DNA from: UBA2211 sp049302755
Lineage (GTDB): Bacteria > Patescibacteriota > Minisyncoccia > Minisyncoccales > Minisyncoccaceae
DNA: 64,000 nt
Assembly: GCA_049302755.1 (NCBI GenBank)
Contig: JBAQMK010000002.1
Coordinates: 368,007 to 432,006 of the forward strand
Reading direction: 5' to 3'
A program made the position numbers and the translations under genes. The notes under the pieces are model-generated. The model had not been told where the DNA came from. It was given only the letters and a program-made list of their open reading frames with translations, and ran no database searches. This document shows positions 32,555 to 39,334 of this stretch, piece by piece (positions within the stretch are counted from its first letter, which is position 1; each line of letters begins with the position of its first letter).

Positions 32555-33028
32555 TTATCGATTTGGAATCAAAAGTTCTTTACTGTTTTCAAGCGTGATT
32601 GTGCTATCGGGAGTATAGGGCTGAAGTTCCGAAGGAAAATCTTGAGGCTTCATCCATCCTTGGTTTGTTGTGAGGTCACGCATTCGTGAGTTGTAGTCAC
32701 TTACAAACTTGTTGTACTGCTGAATGTAGCCGTTACGGACGAACAAATGCTCTTCGTACATTTCTTTGGTTTTCCAGTCCCATTTTTCCGGCTGAGGATA
32801 CATTTCCTTGAATGAGGAAATTTCTCTGTCTGCATTAAGAATTTGTGAACCCATTTGCCGGACGGCGTTGTACTTGTCAATGAAGAACTTGTACTGGGCG
32901 ATAGAATAATCGGCACTCGTGTATTCCTGAGCTTTTTCCGTGTATCCTGAGAAGAACCCGAGACATCCGGTAGAGATTATCAGGATTGCAATCAGTGCCG
33001 ACAGAATAACAATTATTTGTTTAGCCAT
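32555..33028 (-). CDS. Unknown lipoprotein, 157 residues
   Basis: Hydrophobic N-terminus with lipobox STGC at residues about 19-22, then a helical domain rich in Tyr, Gln and Glu. Function unknown. AGGAGG lies 7 bases before the ATG. Overlaps the preceding lipoprotein gene by 16 bases, so the two form a transcriptional pair. Confidence 0.75.
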   Translation of the reverse strand: MAKQIIVILSALIAILIISTGCLGFFSGYTEKAQEYTSADYSIAQYKFFIDKYNAVRQMGSQILNADREISSFKEMYPQPEKWDWKTKEMYEEHLFVRNGYIQQYNKFVSDYNSRMRDLTTNQGWMKPQDFPSELQPYTPDSTITLENSKELLIPNR

Positions 33029-33630
33029 TCCTTGTCCTCCTCGCTGAGATTGATTCCCGCTTTCAGCTTTTCTTCAATCTTGATGGCGTGATTGTAAACC
33101 TCGACATCCATATTCTGGTAGGATATCACCGGGGTTTCGAATTTCAACGGCACGTTTGAAACAAAGTATGGTCCATTGTGCCATTCGTAATAATTGCCCT
33201 GCGGATCCATCCAGATTACACCAGGAGTATCATGTCCGAACATGCCCGAAGGATTCATTAATTGTGTGGTCCCGGGAATGTAGCCGGCAAACTTTTGATA
33301 AGCATTCTGTTCAAAAGTAGATGCTTCCAAGTCTGCGATTCTTTCGTAGGGCTCACTACTTTTTGTAGCTGAAATGGTTTTACCCATTACCGCTGACTTG
33401 AATATCAAGCGTCCGTCCCAGCTGAAACAGTATATCCATTGGATATTGTTCGGATCGTTGACCTGGTTAAGGTAGCCCATGAAGATAGTGCGTTCATTAG
33501 ACATCTTTACGGTAGGAGTGCTTTGGGTATCAAGCATCTTTGCGCGTTCTCCTTTTTCAATTTCTGTACAGCCGACCAGTAAGATACTGGTCAGTAATAG
33601 AATGATTGTAATAATAGCGAGTTTCTTCAC
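33013..33630 (-). CDS. Unknown lipoprotein, 205 residues
   Basis: Signal peptide with lipobox LVGC at residues 18-21, followed by a soluble extracellular domain with IQWIYCFSWDGRLI and PGVIWMDPQGNYYEWHNGPY. The family is not recognised. GTG start preceded by AGGTGA. First gene after the promoter at 33694-33721. Confidence 0.75.
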   Translation of the reverse strand: MKKLAIITIILLLTSILLVGCTEIEKGERAKMLDTQSTPTVKMSNERTIFMGYLNQVNDPNNIQWIYCFSWDGRLIFKSAVMGKTISATKSSEPYERIADLEASTFEQNAYQKFAGYIPGTTQLMNPSGMFGHDTPGVIWMDPQGNYYEWHNGPYFVSNVPLKFETPVISYQNMDVEVYNHAIKIEEKLKAGINLSEEDKEWLNK

Positions 33631-33693
33631 ATTATCACCTTTTGATTTTCAATTTGCTAATGTCTAGAAGACAAAATCATTCTAGATGGTTTA

Positions 33694-33721
33694 ATAATAT
33701 ATAAAACATATATTTTGTCAA
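33694..33721 (-). promoter_or_regulatory. Promoter of the lipoprotein pair
   Basis: Minus strand TTGACA (33721-33716), 16 bases, TATTAT (33699-33694). It begins 4 bases after the terminator of the upstream lipoprotein gene. A TCTAGA inverted pair follows in the leader. Confidence 0.8.
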
Positions 33722-33724
33722 TTT

Positions 33725-33750
33725 AAAAAATCACCATTTAGGCGATTTTA
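33725..33750 (-). terminator. Terminator, copy 2
   Basis: AAATCACC-ATTTA-GGCGATTT; on the minus strand GGTGATTTTTT. Differs from copy 1 at one position over 26 bases. Confidence 0.75.
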
Positions 33751-33760
33751 AAAAATAATG

Positions 33761-34498
33761 TTAGTCGTTGGGAACAAACCTTTCGAGCGTCCAGGTCATC
33801 GAGGTTTTGCCGTCTACTTCCTGTTTGAGCAGAATCAGGCCTTTGCCTTTGGTGAACCATTGGTGTTCGATGAATCCTTTGTCCGCGTATCCGTAAGCTC
33901 CGCTACCTTCTTTTACTACCCGAATGAAATACATGCAGGCATTTGTTTGACATCCCGGTTCTTTGTTATCGAGTCCGACATAAGTTAAGCTGTCTTCTTC
34001 GTTAACCAGAAGGTCAGCGATATGTCCTCTTTCTCCGTAGGGAGGTAGGAAGAATATCGGTCTCGCCGAAGTTCCTTCCAGATAATTAACTCCTTGATAT
34101 ATCCGGAGACCACTATTGTTGTACACCACCCAGAAGATATTTTTAGTACCCTTGAAGATGCCGAGGTCATCCCTGGTAATTTCCATAGCGGTGCCCTTGT
34201 CGCCATTACCATAATTGGAATAGACCACAGTTCTGTATTCCAGGTAGTTATTACCGTACCGGAAATTAATCGGAGACCTTACAATCCTGACGGTATTGTC
34301 GTCGCTTATCGCCCGATACATCAAAGCATCGGTGGTTCCCGGGTCTATTCGGTAGGACCAGGTTCCGGATAACGGAAAGTATTCTTGCGGGTCTGGCACA
34401 GTTGTTTTCTCTTGTCCGACACAGCCGGTTGAAAACATGCATGCGAGCAAAACAATGCAGGCAGCAATACAAAGTACTTGCGTAACAAATCTTCCCAT
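33761..34498 (-). CDS. Unknown lipoprotein, 245 residues
   Basis: Signal peptide (MGRFVTQVLCIAACIVLLAC) with lipobox STGC near residues 24-27, then an extracellular domain (FPLSGTWSYRIDPGTTDAL; YLEYRTVVYSNYG). Start set at 34498 because AAGGA lies 8 bases upstream and the lipobox spacing is right; a longer in-frame start at 34543 adds a basic tail. Function unknown. Confidence 0.7.
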   Translation of the reverse strand: MGRFVTQVLCIAACIVLLACMFSTGCVGQEKTTVPDPQEYFPLSGTWSYRIDPGTTDALMYRAISDDNTVRIVRSPINFRYGNNYLEYRTVVYSNYGNGDKGTAMEITRDDLGIFKGTKNIFWVVYNNSGLRIYQGVNYLEGTSARPIFFLPPYGERGHIADLLVNEEDSLTYVGLDNKEPGCQTNACMYFIRVVKEGSGAYGYADKGFIEHQWFTKGKGLILLKQEVDGKTSMTWTLERFVPND

Positions 34499-34581
34499 GA
34501 GTTTTTCCTTACCCATTTTTAATTTGAAACGGGCTGGGCTCATCCTAATTGATTAGCATAAAAAAAGCAAGAGAGTTTTTC

Positions 34582-35007
34582 TCATTGCCATTTCTTATTT
34601 TCAATTTGTTTTATAGATTTTTTATAACCTTGCGGTAAATTTTTGAGTTTCATAATTTCTTGGAAAGAAAACCATTTTGCTTCCTTATGTTCAGAGCTAA
34701 TGATTGGAATTCGATATTTTTTCAACTTACAATAAAAAGTTAAAATTAAAACATCTACATTTTTATAAATATGATATACCCAAGCATTAACAAATTTGTC
34801 AACTATTATATTTAGACCCGTTTCTTCTTTTATCTCTCTTTTTAAACATTTTTCAACCAATTCATTTAATTCAAGCTTTCCACCAGGAAATTCCCACTCC
34901 TGACGATCATTTTTTAACAATAAAAAACAATTCTTATTTTTAATAATTCCTTTAATTGAAACAGGAAATTTATGTGCTAAATTATCTTTAAGATATTTTT
35001 TATTCAT
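34582..35007 (-). CDS. Nudix hydrolase, MutT-like
   Basis: 141 residues with a canonical Nudix box: GGKLELNELVEKCLKREIKE followed by ETGL. Substrate unknown (8-oxo-dGTP-type or other). Very AT-rich. ATG lies 6 bases after the 3' end of tRNA-Gln, so tRNA processing would leave a 6-base leader. Confidence 0.88.
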   Translation of the reverse strand: MNKKYLKDNLAHKFPVSIKGIIKNKNCFLLLKNDRQEWEFPGGKLELNELVEKCLKREIKEETGLNIIVDKFVNAWVYHIYKNVDVLILTFYCKLKKYRIPIISSEHKEAKWFSFQEIMKLKNLPQGYKKSIKQIENKKWQ

Positions 35008-35013
35008 AATTTG

Positions 35014-35085
35014 CTGCGGGGCTAGGACTCGAACCTAGAATCTTCTGCTTCAAAGGCAGATGTCCAACCATTAGACGACCCCGCA
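35014..35085 (-). tRNA. tRNA-Gln (TTG)
   Basis: Acceptor TGCGGGG/CCCCGCA with the weak U1-A72 pair typical of Gln tRNA, anticodon stem TCTGC/GCAGA with loop CTTTGAA (anticodon TTG), T-arm CTAGG-TTCGAGT-CCTAG, G73, no encoded CCA. It sits 3 bases after one gene and 6 bases before the next. Confidence 0.96.
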
Positions 35086-35088
35086 ATA

Positions 35089-35760
35089 TTATAGTGCTTT
35101 CTCACAAATACCCTCTATCCAGCCCGCTATCCTCCTATTAAGGTTAGTGCTTTTATTTACCTTAATTCTTATTAAGCCATGATAATCATTTCCTGTATTC
35201 TTTCTTATAGTCTTTATTTTACTTTTTTTCAAATAAGTTCTTATTTTTTCTTTTGGTATTGAAAGAATATGAGACCAATATATTTGAGCTTTTTCGATAT
35301 TAGCCGTTTTGTGAATATATAATTCGTAAACTAAATTAGAATTATTTACTGAAAAAGTATTAATTAGCCATTTTCTAAAAAGTAGAATCATTCTGGGGTC
35401 TGAATTACTAAAATTAACTCCAGCTTTTGTTCCATTTTCTTTCTCCTTTGCTCCTTCAGCCCAATGCAATACAATACCAATTAACCAAATATCTCTTTTG
35501 CTTATGTTTTCTATTTCTTGTTTTGCCCTATCCTTAATTTCTTTAGTAATTTTTATTCTTTGATCTTTTCTGGCTTTTGCTCCGCGTAATGATCCAGCTA
35601 TTCTTTTTGCTGTAATATTTTGTTTTTGTTGTTTTGCCAAGTCAACACTCCTTAACCATAAAGACAAAGTAGATTTAGCTACCGGAATTTCTTTTAATAT
35701 TTCTGAATAAGAATGCCCCTTTTTTCTAAGGGCTATAGCTTTTTCTTTTTGGTTTATCAT
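35089..35760 (-). CDS. HTH protein with homing-endonuclease-like C-terminus
   Basis: 223 residues. N-terminal helix-turn-helix (ALRKKGHSYSEILKEIPVAKSTLSLWL), a basic linker, then a domain with FSNSDPRMILLFRKWL and RIAGWIEGI that recalls LAGLIDADG-like folds. Function not established. Ends 3 bases before tRNA-Gln, the kind of site used by mobile elements. AT-rich like the adjacent Nudix gene. Confidence 0.6.
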   Translation of the reverse strand: MINQKEKAIALRKKGHSYSEILKEIPVAKSTLSLWLRSVDLAKQQKQNITAKRIAGSLRGAKARKDQRIKITKEIKDRAKQEIENISKRDIWLIGIVLHWAEGAKEKENGTKAGVNFSNSDPRMILLFRKWLINTFSVNNSNLVYELYIHKTANIEKAQIYWSHILSIPKEKIRTYLKKSKIKTIRKNTGNDYHGLIRIKVNKSTNLNRRIAGWIEGICEKAL

Positions 35761-35820
35761 ATTCGAACAGTGATTAATATTAAACTAATAATATCATCAC
35801 AGTTCGGTTTTGTAAAGTAA

Positions 35821-36918
35821 CTATTCAATTCCAATCGATTCAATTAAAGCTAATTCTAAAGGTAATTGCTGTATTGAAGCATACTTGCTTTTATTATCAG
35901 CGTCTAAGAGTAGGTTAAGAGTTTTCTTTAGATTATCTTCTAATAACCCTTCGGCTTGTTTTTTAGCCCTTTCCCCTACCTCTTTAGTTTCTCCGGGCAT
36001 TACCGAATTGATTAAGCTTGAATCAATCTTTAGGATAAGCAATTTTCGCAAATAGTCAATAAGGGTTTTGGTGAATTCGGGAATGTCTATTCCCTTCTCA
36101 ATATTGTCATTCAAAAACTTCAAAGCTCCGGCCTTGTCTTTTTTTATCAAATAATCGGTTAATTCAACTACCAAATTAATATCCACTAATCCTAAAAGTA
36201 ATTGAACATCTTCTGATTTGATTTTAGTGTCAGGTAAGAAATTCAAAACTTGATTCAGTGTTCCTTCGGCATCACGCATTGAACCTTCGGAAGCGGAAGC
36301 AATTAAACCCAGCGCTTCTTTTTCGATTTCGATTCCTTCTTTTTTGCAAATGAAAGAAAGTTTTTCTACCACTTCATCAAAAGAGAGTTTATAGAAATCA
36401 AATCTCTGGCAGCGGGAAGCAATTGTCGGAATCATCTTGTGAGCTTCGGTCGTGGCTAAAATGAAAATCGCATATGATGGTGGCTCTTCCAATATTTTCA
36501 ATAATGCGTTGGCCGCATCTTTTGATAATTGATGAGCTTCATCCAAAATCAAAACTTTGTATTTTAGAAAGTTGGGAGCAAATTTAATTCCTTCTCTAAT
36601 ACTTCTGATTTCATCAATACCTCTATTGGAAGCGGCATCGATTTCAATAATGTCGACTGCTTTGCCTCCGTTGATTTCCAAACAGGAAGGACATTTATTG
36701 CACGGTTCGGATCCTTTCAAATTTTGGCAGTTGATGGCTTTGGCAAACAATCTGGCGAGAGTAGTCTTTCCTGTTCCCCGGTGTCCAGAAAACATATAGG
36801 CATGAGAAATCATTCCCGAGGCTATTTCGTTAGTGATGGTAGTGACCACGTGTTTCTGTCCGATGAACTCTTTAAATGATTGCGGACGGTATTTGCGATA
36901 TAAAACTAAGTTTGACAT
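35821..36918 (-). CDS. dnaX: DNA polymerase III subunit gamma/tau, short form
   Basis: Clamp-loader ATPase. P-loop FSGHRGTGKTTLARLF, zinc-binding CNKCPSC cluster, Walker B LDEAHQLSKDA and sensor-1 TTEAHKMI. 365 residues: only the three clamp-loader domains, without a tau extension. Start at 36918 (MSNLVLYRKYRPQSF); a longer in-frame start overlaps the promoter. Confidence 0.94.
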   Translation of the reverse strand: MSNLVLYRKYRPQSFKEFIGQKHVVTTITNEIASGMISHAYMFSGHRGTGKTTLARLFAKAINCQNLKGSEPCNKCPSCLEINGGKAVDIIEIDAASNRGIDEIRSIREGIKFAPNFLKYKVLILDEAHQLSKDAANALLKILEEPPSYAIFILATTEAHKMIPTIASRCQRFDFYKLSFDEVVEKLSFICKKEGIEIEKEALGLIASASEGSMRDAEGTLNQVLNFLPDTKIKSEDVQLLLGLVDINLVVELTDYLIKKDKAGALKFLNDNIEKGIDIPEFTKTLIDYLRKLLILKIDSSLINSVMPGETKEVGERAKKQAEGLLEDNLKKTLNLLLDADNKSKYASIQQLPLELALIESIGIE

Positions 36919-36925
36919 ATACCAT

Positions 36926-36954
36926 ATTCTATTATTTTTTCCTTGAAAAAGCAA
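36926..36954 (-). promoter_or_regulatory. dnaX promoter, leaderless
   Basis: Minus strand TTGCTT (36954-36949), 17 bases, TAGAAT (36931-36926); ATG 8 bases after the -10 box. Confidence 0.65.
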
Positions 36955-36984
36955 ATAAAAAAAAGAGCGATAAACTCCTTATAA

Positions 36985-37189
36985 AAGAAAAAGGAGAGCA
37001 CTGATAAAAATGGCTCTCCAATTGATTGATAGTATTGAAATAATTTTATAGAGATAGAAATTATTAAAATAGAATCAATTTAATTATGGTGTTTTGAAAC
37101 ACCATCGTATATTATATTCTGAAAAAGTTCAGACTCCTCGGTTTAAATAAACAGAGGAAAAATATAATATGCAGGTTATTCAAAGTTCT
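36985..37189 (-). ncRNA. Array unit F: candidate small RNA (~205 nt)
   Basis: Promoter TTGACA (37223-37218), 16 bases, TACAAT (37201-37196). Contains an ATGGTGTT/AACACCAT hairpin (near 37085-37106) and ends in a 7-bp GGAGAGC/GCTCTCC terminator (36993-37019) plus TTTTT. No credible ORF. Last unit before dnaX; a second weak T-tract terminator follows at about 36956-36980. Confidence 0.6.
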
Positions 37190-37236
37190 ATCTTAATTGT
37201 AAACCTTTATAATATTTTGTCAATGGCTTTATAAAC

Positions 37237-37430
37237 AAAAAAAGAGCCTTGAGCTCAGAATACGGGAGATTGGATAAAGGTGGAAGAATTTTTATGGATT
37301 GCGAAGGAAAAGACCCTTCCACCTTTTTAATATGTTTAACAGCAAATCTTGATAAGACCTCCTTAAGAAACCTGTTCTTTTAAAGATACGCCTCTTCACC
37401 GCTTCCGAGGATTTGTGTTATTTTTTGTAC
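37237..37430 (-). ncRNA. Array unit E: candidate small RNA (~194 nt)
   Basis: Promoter TTGACA (37464-37459), 16 bases, TAAGAT (37442-37437). Contains an 11-bp AAAGGTGGAAG/CTTCCACCTTT stem and an unpaired AGGAGG. Ends in GAGC-TCAAG-GCTC with seven Ts (37237-37256). No ORF with start and SD. Confidence 0.6.
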
Positions 37431-37464
37431 TTTTTTATCTTAGTCCTTTTTAAGATTTTGTCAA

Positions 37465-37596
37465 TAAAATAGACCACAAATGATATTGTGGTCCCTATAT
37501 GATGCGTTCTTTGGAATGTAGTTCATTCAGCGAAGTTGTAAAGGTGCTGTAGTTCCCCGGTTTCACAAAACACCTTGGAGGAGGCGCTGTCGCTAC
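37465..37596 (-). ncRNA. Array unit D: candidate small RNA (~132 nt)
   Basis: Promoter TTGACA (37631-37626), 17 bases, TATTAT (37608-37603). Nested arms GTAG/CTAC, AGCG/CGCT and AAGGTG/CACCTT form one long interrupted hairpin, with CCTCCTCC in an internal loop. Terminator GACCACAA/TTTGTGGTC (37472-37493) with a broken T-tract. Confidence 0.6.
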
Positions 37597-37632
37597 AATT
37601 TGATAATAAGGGTAATACGAATATTTGTCAAA

Positions 37633-37753
37633 CAAAAGAACCCTTTCGGGTTCGATTTAAAATTATAATTGCGGGAGCTTGTTTTGTATCAAGCTCCCTT
37701 TCCTAGTTTTTTAAACCAGGTTTTTCAAGGCGTCGATATGGGTAATATCGAAC
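37633..37753 (-). ncRNA. Array unit C: candidate small RNA (~121 nt)
   Basis: -35 TTGACA (37788-37783); -10 uncertain (AAATAT or TAAATA). Three clean hairpins: CGATAT/ATATCG (37735-37751), GGGAGCTTG/CAAGCTCCC, and the terminator GAACCC-GAAA-GGGTTC followed by TTTT (37634-37653). Confidence 0.55.
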
Positions 37754-37790
37754 AAGTATATATTTATATTATTTCTGTTTTTTGTCAAAC

Positions 37791-37978
37791 AAAAAAAGAC
37801 CAACCAGGTCCCCGTAATAAGGGAGAAGAGTTTTGTGTGAAATAAATTTGTCGCGACATATTCACCAAACTCTTCTGCAACTTTCTATATCTTAAGTTTT
37901 AGAAAGTATTATAGTATCGCCTTCAACTTAAAAAGACTTCTTTGAGTCTTCAGTTTTGAACGATTTTGGAAACGTTCT
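37791..37978 (-). ncRNA. Array unit B: candidate small RNA (~188 nt)
   Basis: Promoter TTGACA (38013-38008), 17 bases, TAATAT (37990-37985). Hairpins AAGACT/AGTCTT, CTTTCT/AGAAAG, and a long AGAAGAGTTT...AAAACTCTTCT stem enclosing the palindrome TGTCGCGACA. Terminator GACC-TGGTT-GGTC with seven Ts (37791-37810). Confidence 0.62.
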
Positions 37979-38015
37979 TTAAATATATTATCTTCTGAAT
38001 TAATTTTTGTCAAAC

Positions 38016-38256
38016 AAAAAAGAGCTCGTTTTTGCTCTTTGAAGAATCATGACTAATGGATGCCATTATGGCTTTCCAAGCTGGTAAGATAGGAGGTGAA
38101 ACCAAGTCCTTAGTTAATCCATTAGTCAATCATATTTGTTCGTGTTGCGACCTTCGATTACGTTACGTGCTTTCAATCTCAAAGTGAGAGTGTTGGGTTG
38201 GTGAAAGCACCGTACTGACGCCGCTCAGTCAACAATATGTAAAGGTACTGAGGGCT
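38016..38256 (-). ncRNA. Array unit A: candidate small RNA with anti-SD loop (~241 nt)
   Basis: Promoter TTGACA (38290-38285), 16 bases, TAATAT (38268-38263). An 11-bp stem GACTAATGGAT/ATCCATTAGTC (38127-38117 and 38061-38051) encloses TCACCTCCT (38099-38091), identical to the anti-Shine-Dalgarno core of 16S rRNA. A second stem GTGCTTTCA/TGAAAGCAC lies upstream. Terminator AAAGAGC/GCTCTTT with six Ts (38016-38040). Confidence 0.62.
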
Positions 38257-38283
38257 GATTCAATATTATCAAACTAAATAACT

Positions 38284-38300
38284 TTGTCAATTCTTGACAA
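38284..38300. promoter_or_regulatory. Palindrome joining two divergent -35 boxes
   Basis: TTGTCAA-TTC-TTGACAA: a perfect inverted repeat made of the -35 boxes of array unit A (minus) and the cysteine leader (plus). It could be an operator or simply two abutting promoters. Confidence 0.6.
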
Positions 38301-38321
38301 TCTAATCTCTTTTGTTAGAAT
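38294..38321 (+). promoter_or_regulatory. Promoter of the cysteine leader and cysK-cysS
   Basis: TTGACA (38294-38299), 16 bases, TAGAAT (38316-38321). The leader-peptide ATG lies 9 bases after the -10 box, so translation starts at or within 2 bases of the mRNA end. Confidence 0.85.
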
Positions 38322-38329
38322 GGAAACAT

Positions 38330-38383
38330 ATGAAAAACGTAAACAAACAAATCTGCTGCTGTTGCTGTCCCCCATTAGACTAA
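38330..38383 (+). CDS. Cysteine attenuator leader peptide (17 aa, five consecutive Cys)
   Basis: MKNVNKQICCCCCPPLD with Cys codons TGC TGC TGT TGC TGT at 38354-38368. Located directly upstream of cysK and cysS and overlapping a four-segment attenuator. A ribosome short of Cys-tRNA would stall here, which is the sensing step. Confidence 0.9.
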   Translation: MKNVNKQICCCCCPPLD

Positions 38384-38444
38384 GAGATTGGTTTGTTTTT
38401 AATAATACGGAATATAAAACTAATCTCTTAAACAGAGATTTTTT
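38342..38444 (+). promoter_or_regulatory. trp-style transcription attenuator of cysK-cysS
   Basis: Four segments. 1 (38342-38353) pairs with 2 (38386-38397), 11 of 12 positions. 2 (38381-38394) pairs with 3 (38417-38430), 14 bp with one G-U: antiterminator. 3 (38422-38428) pairs with 4 (38434-38440), followed by TTTTTT (38439-38444): terminator. The leader stop codon (38381-38383) is the first part of segment 2. Stalling at Cys codons covers segment 1 and frees 2 to block the terminator. Confidence 0.9.
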
Positions 38445-38458
38445 GTTAATAATAAAAT

Positions 38459-39304
38459 ATGAAAACAATTTTAGAGCACATCGGCGATACGCCGTTAGTA
38501 AAAATAGAAAATAATATCTTCGCGAAGATGGAGGGATTCAATCCCGGCGGTTCAATTAAAGACAGAATTGCCTTAAATATGATTAACGAGGCGGAAAAAG
38601 CGGGATATATAAAAAAGGGAGATACTTTGATTGAGCCGACCAGTGGTAACACCGGAGTCGGTTTAGCCATGGTTGCGGCCATGAAAGGATACAAGGTTAA
38701 GGTGATAATGCCGGAGAGCACCAGCAAGGAAAAAATAAAGATGGTAAAGATATTCGGCGGAGAAGTAATCTTGATGGAGAATTTACGATACAGAAAGTTT
38801 GCCATTGCCGATGTGAAAGATATGGCCAAGAGCGGAGAAAGACATGTTTTTTTAAATCAATATGAAAATTTAGCCAATCCTGAATCCCACTATCACGGGA
38901 CCGCTGAAGAAATATTAAAACAAATGGAAGATAGACAGATTGATTATTTTGTCGCTGGGATGGGAACCGGAGGAACAATTACCGGAATTGGAAGAAAATT
39001 AAAAGAAAAATATCCTCAGATTAAAATCATCGGTGTCCAGCCAGTTCAAAACCAAATCATCGAAGGATTAAGATCTTTAAAAGACGGATTCGTACCGACT
39101 ATTATCGATTTTGATTTGATTGATGAGATATATGACCTGGAAGCGGAAAAAGCTTTAATCACTAAAGATGAATTAGCCAGAAAAGGAGTATTGGTCGGTC
39201 CCAGCTCGGGAGCTGCGATGTATGTTTGTCGTGAAATACAGAAAGAACACCCGGAAGCTGTAATTTTAACAGTCTTCCCTGACCGCGGAGAAAGATATCT
39301 TTAA
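38459..39304 (+). CDS. cysK: Cysteine synthase (O-acetylserine sulfhydrylase family)
   Basis: PLP enzyme making cysteine from O-acetylserine and sulfide. PLP Lys in NPGGSIKDRIALNM, substrate loop PTSGNTGVGLAM, phosphate loop GTGGTITGIG and C-terminal Ser in VGPSSGAAM. 281 residues, slightly short of the usual 300-310. The cysteine attenuator upstream supports a true cysteine role over related cystathionine or serine functions. cysS follows 30 bases later. Confidence 0.92.
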   Translation: MKTILEHIGDTPLVKIENNIFAKMEGFNPGGSIKDRIALNMINEAEKAGYIKKGDTLIEPTSGNTGVGLAMVAAMKGYKVKVIMPESTSKEKIKMVKIFGGEVILMENLRYRKFAIADVKDMAKSGERHVFLNQYENLANPESHYHGTAEEILKQMEDRQIDYFVAGMGTGGTITGIGRKLKEKYPQIKIIGVQPVQNQIIEGLRSLKDGFVPTIIDFDLIDEIYDLEAEKALITKDELARKGVLVGPSSGAAMYVCREIQKEHPEAVILTVFPDRGERYL

Positions 39305-39322
39305 ATATAGAACACATTGATA

Positions 39323-39328
39323 TATAAT
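39323..39328 (+). promoter_or_regulatory. -10 box for internal cysS promoter, leaderless
   Basis: TATAAT with the cysS ATG 7 bases later (39335). The -35 (TTTAAA) is weak. It would allow cysS expression independent of the attenuator. Confidence 0.55.
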
Positions 39329-39334
39329 AGAAAT

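Noticed and set aside
36956..38290. CRISPR array
   Set aside because: The recurring string is a terminator tail plus -35 box, units differ in length and sequence, and no repeat of 23-40 bases exists.
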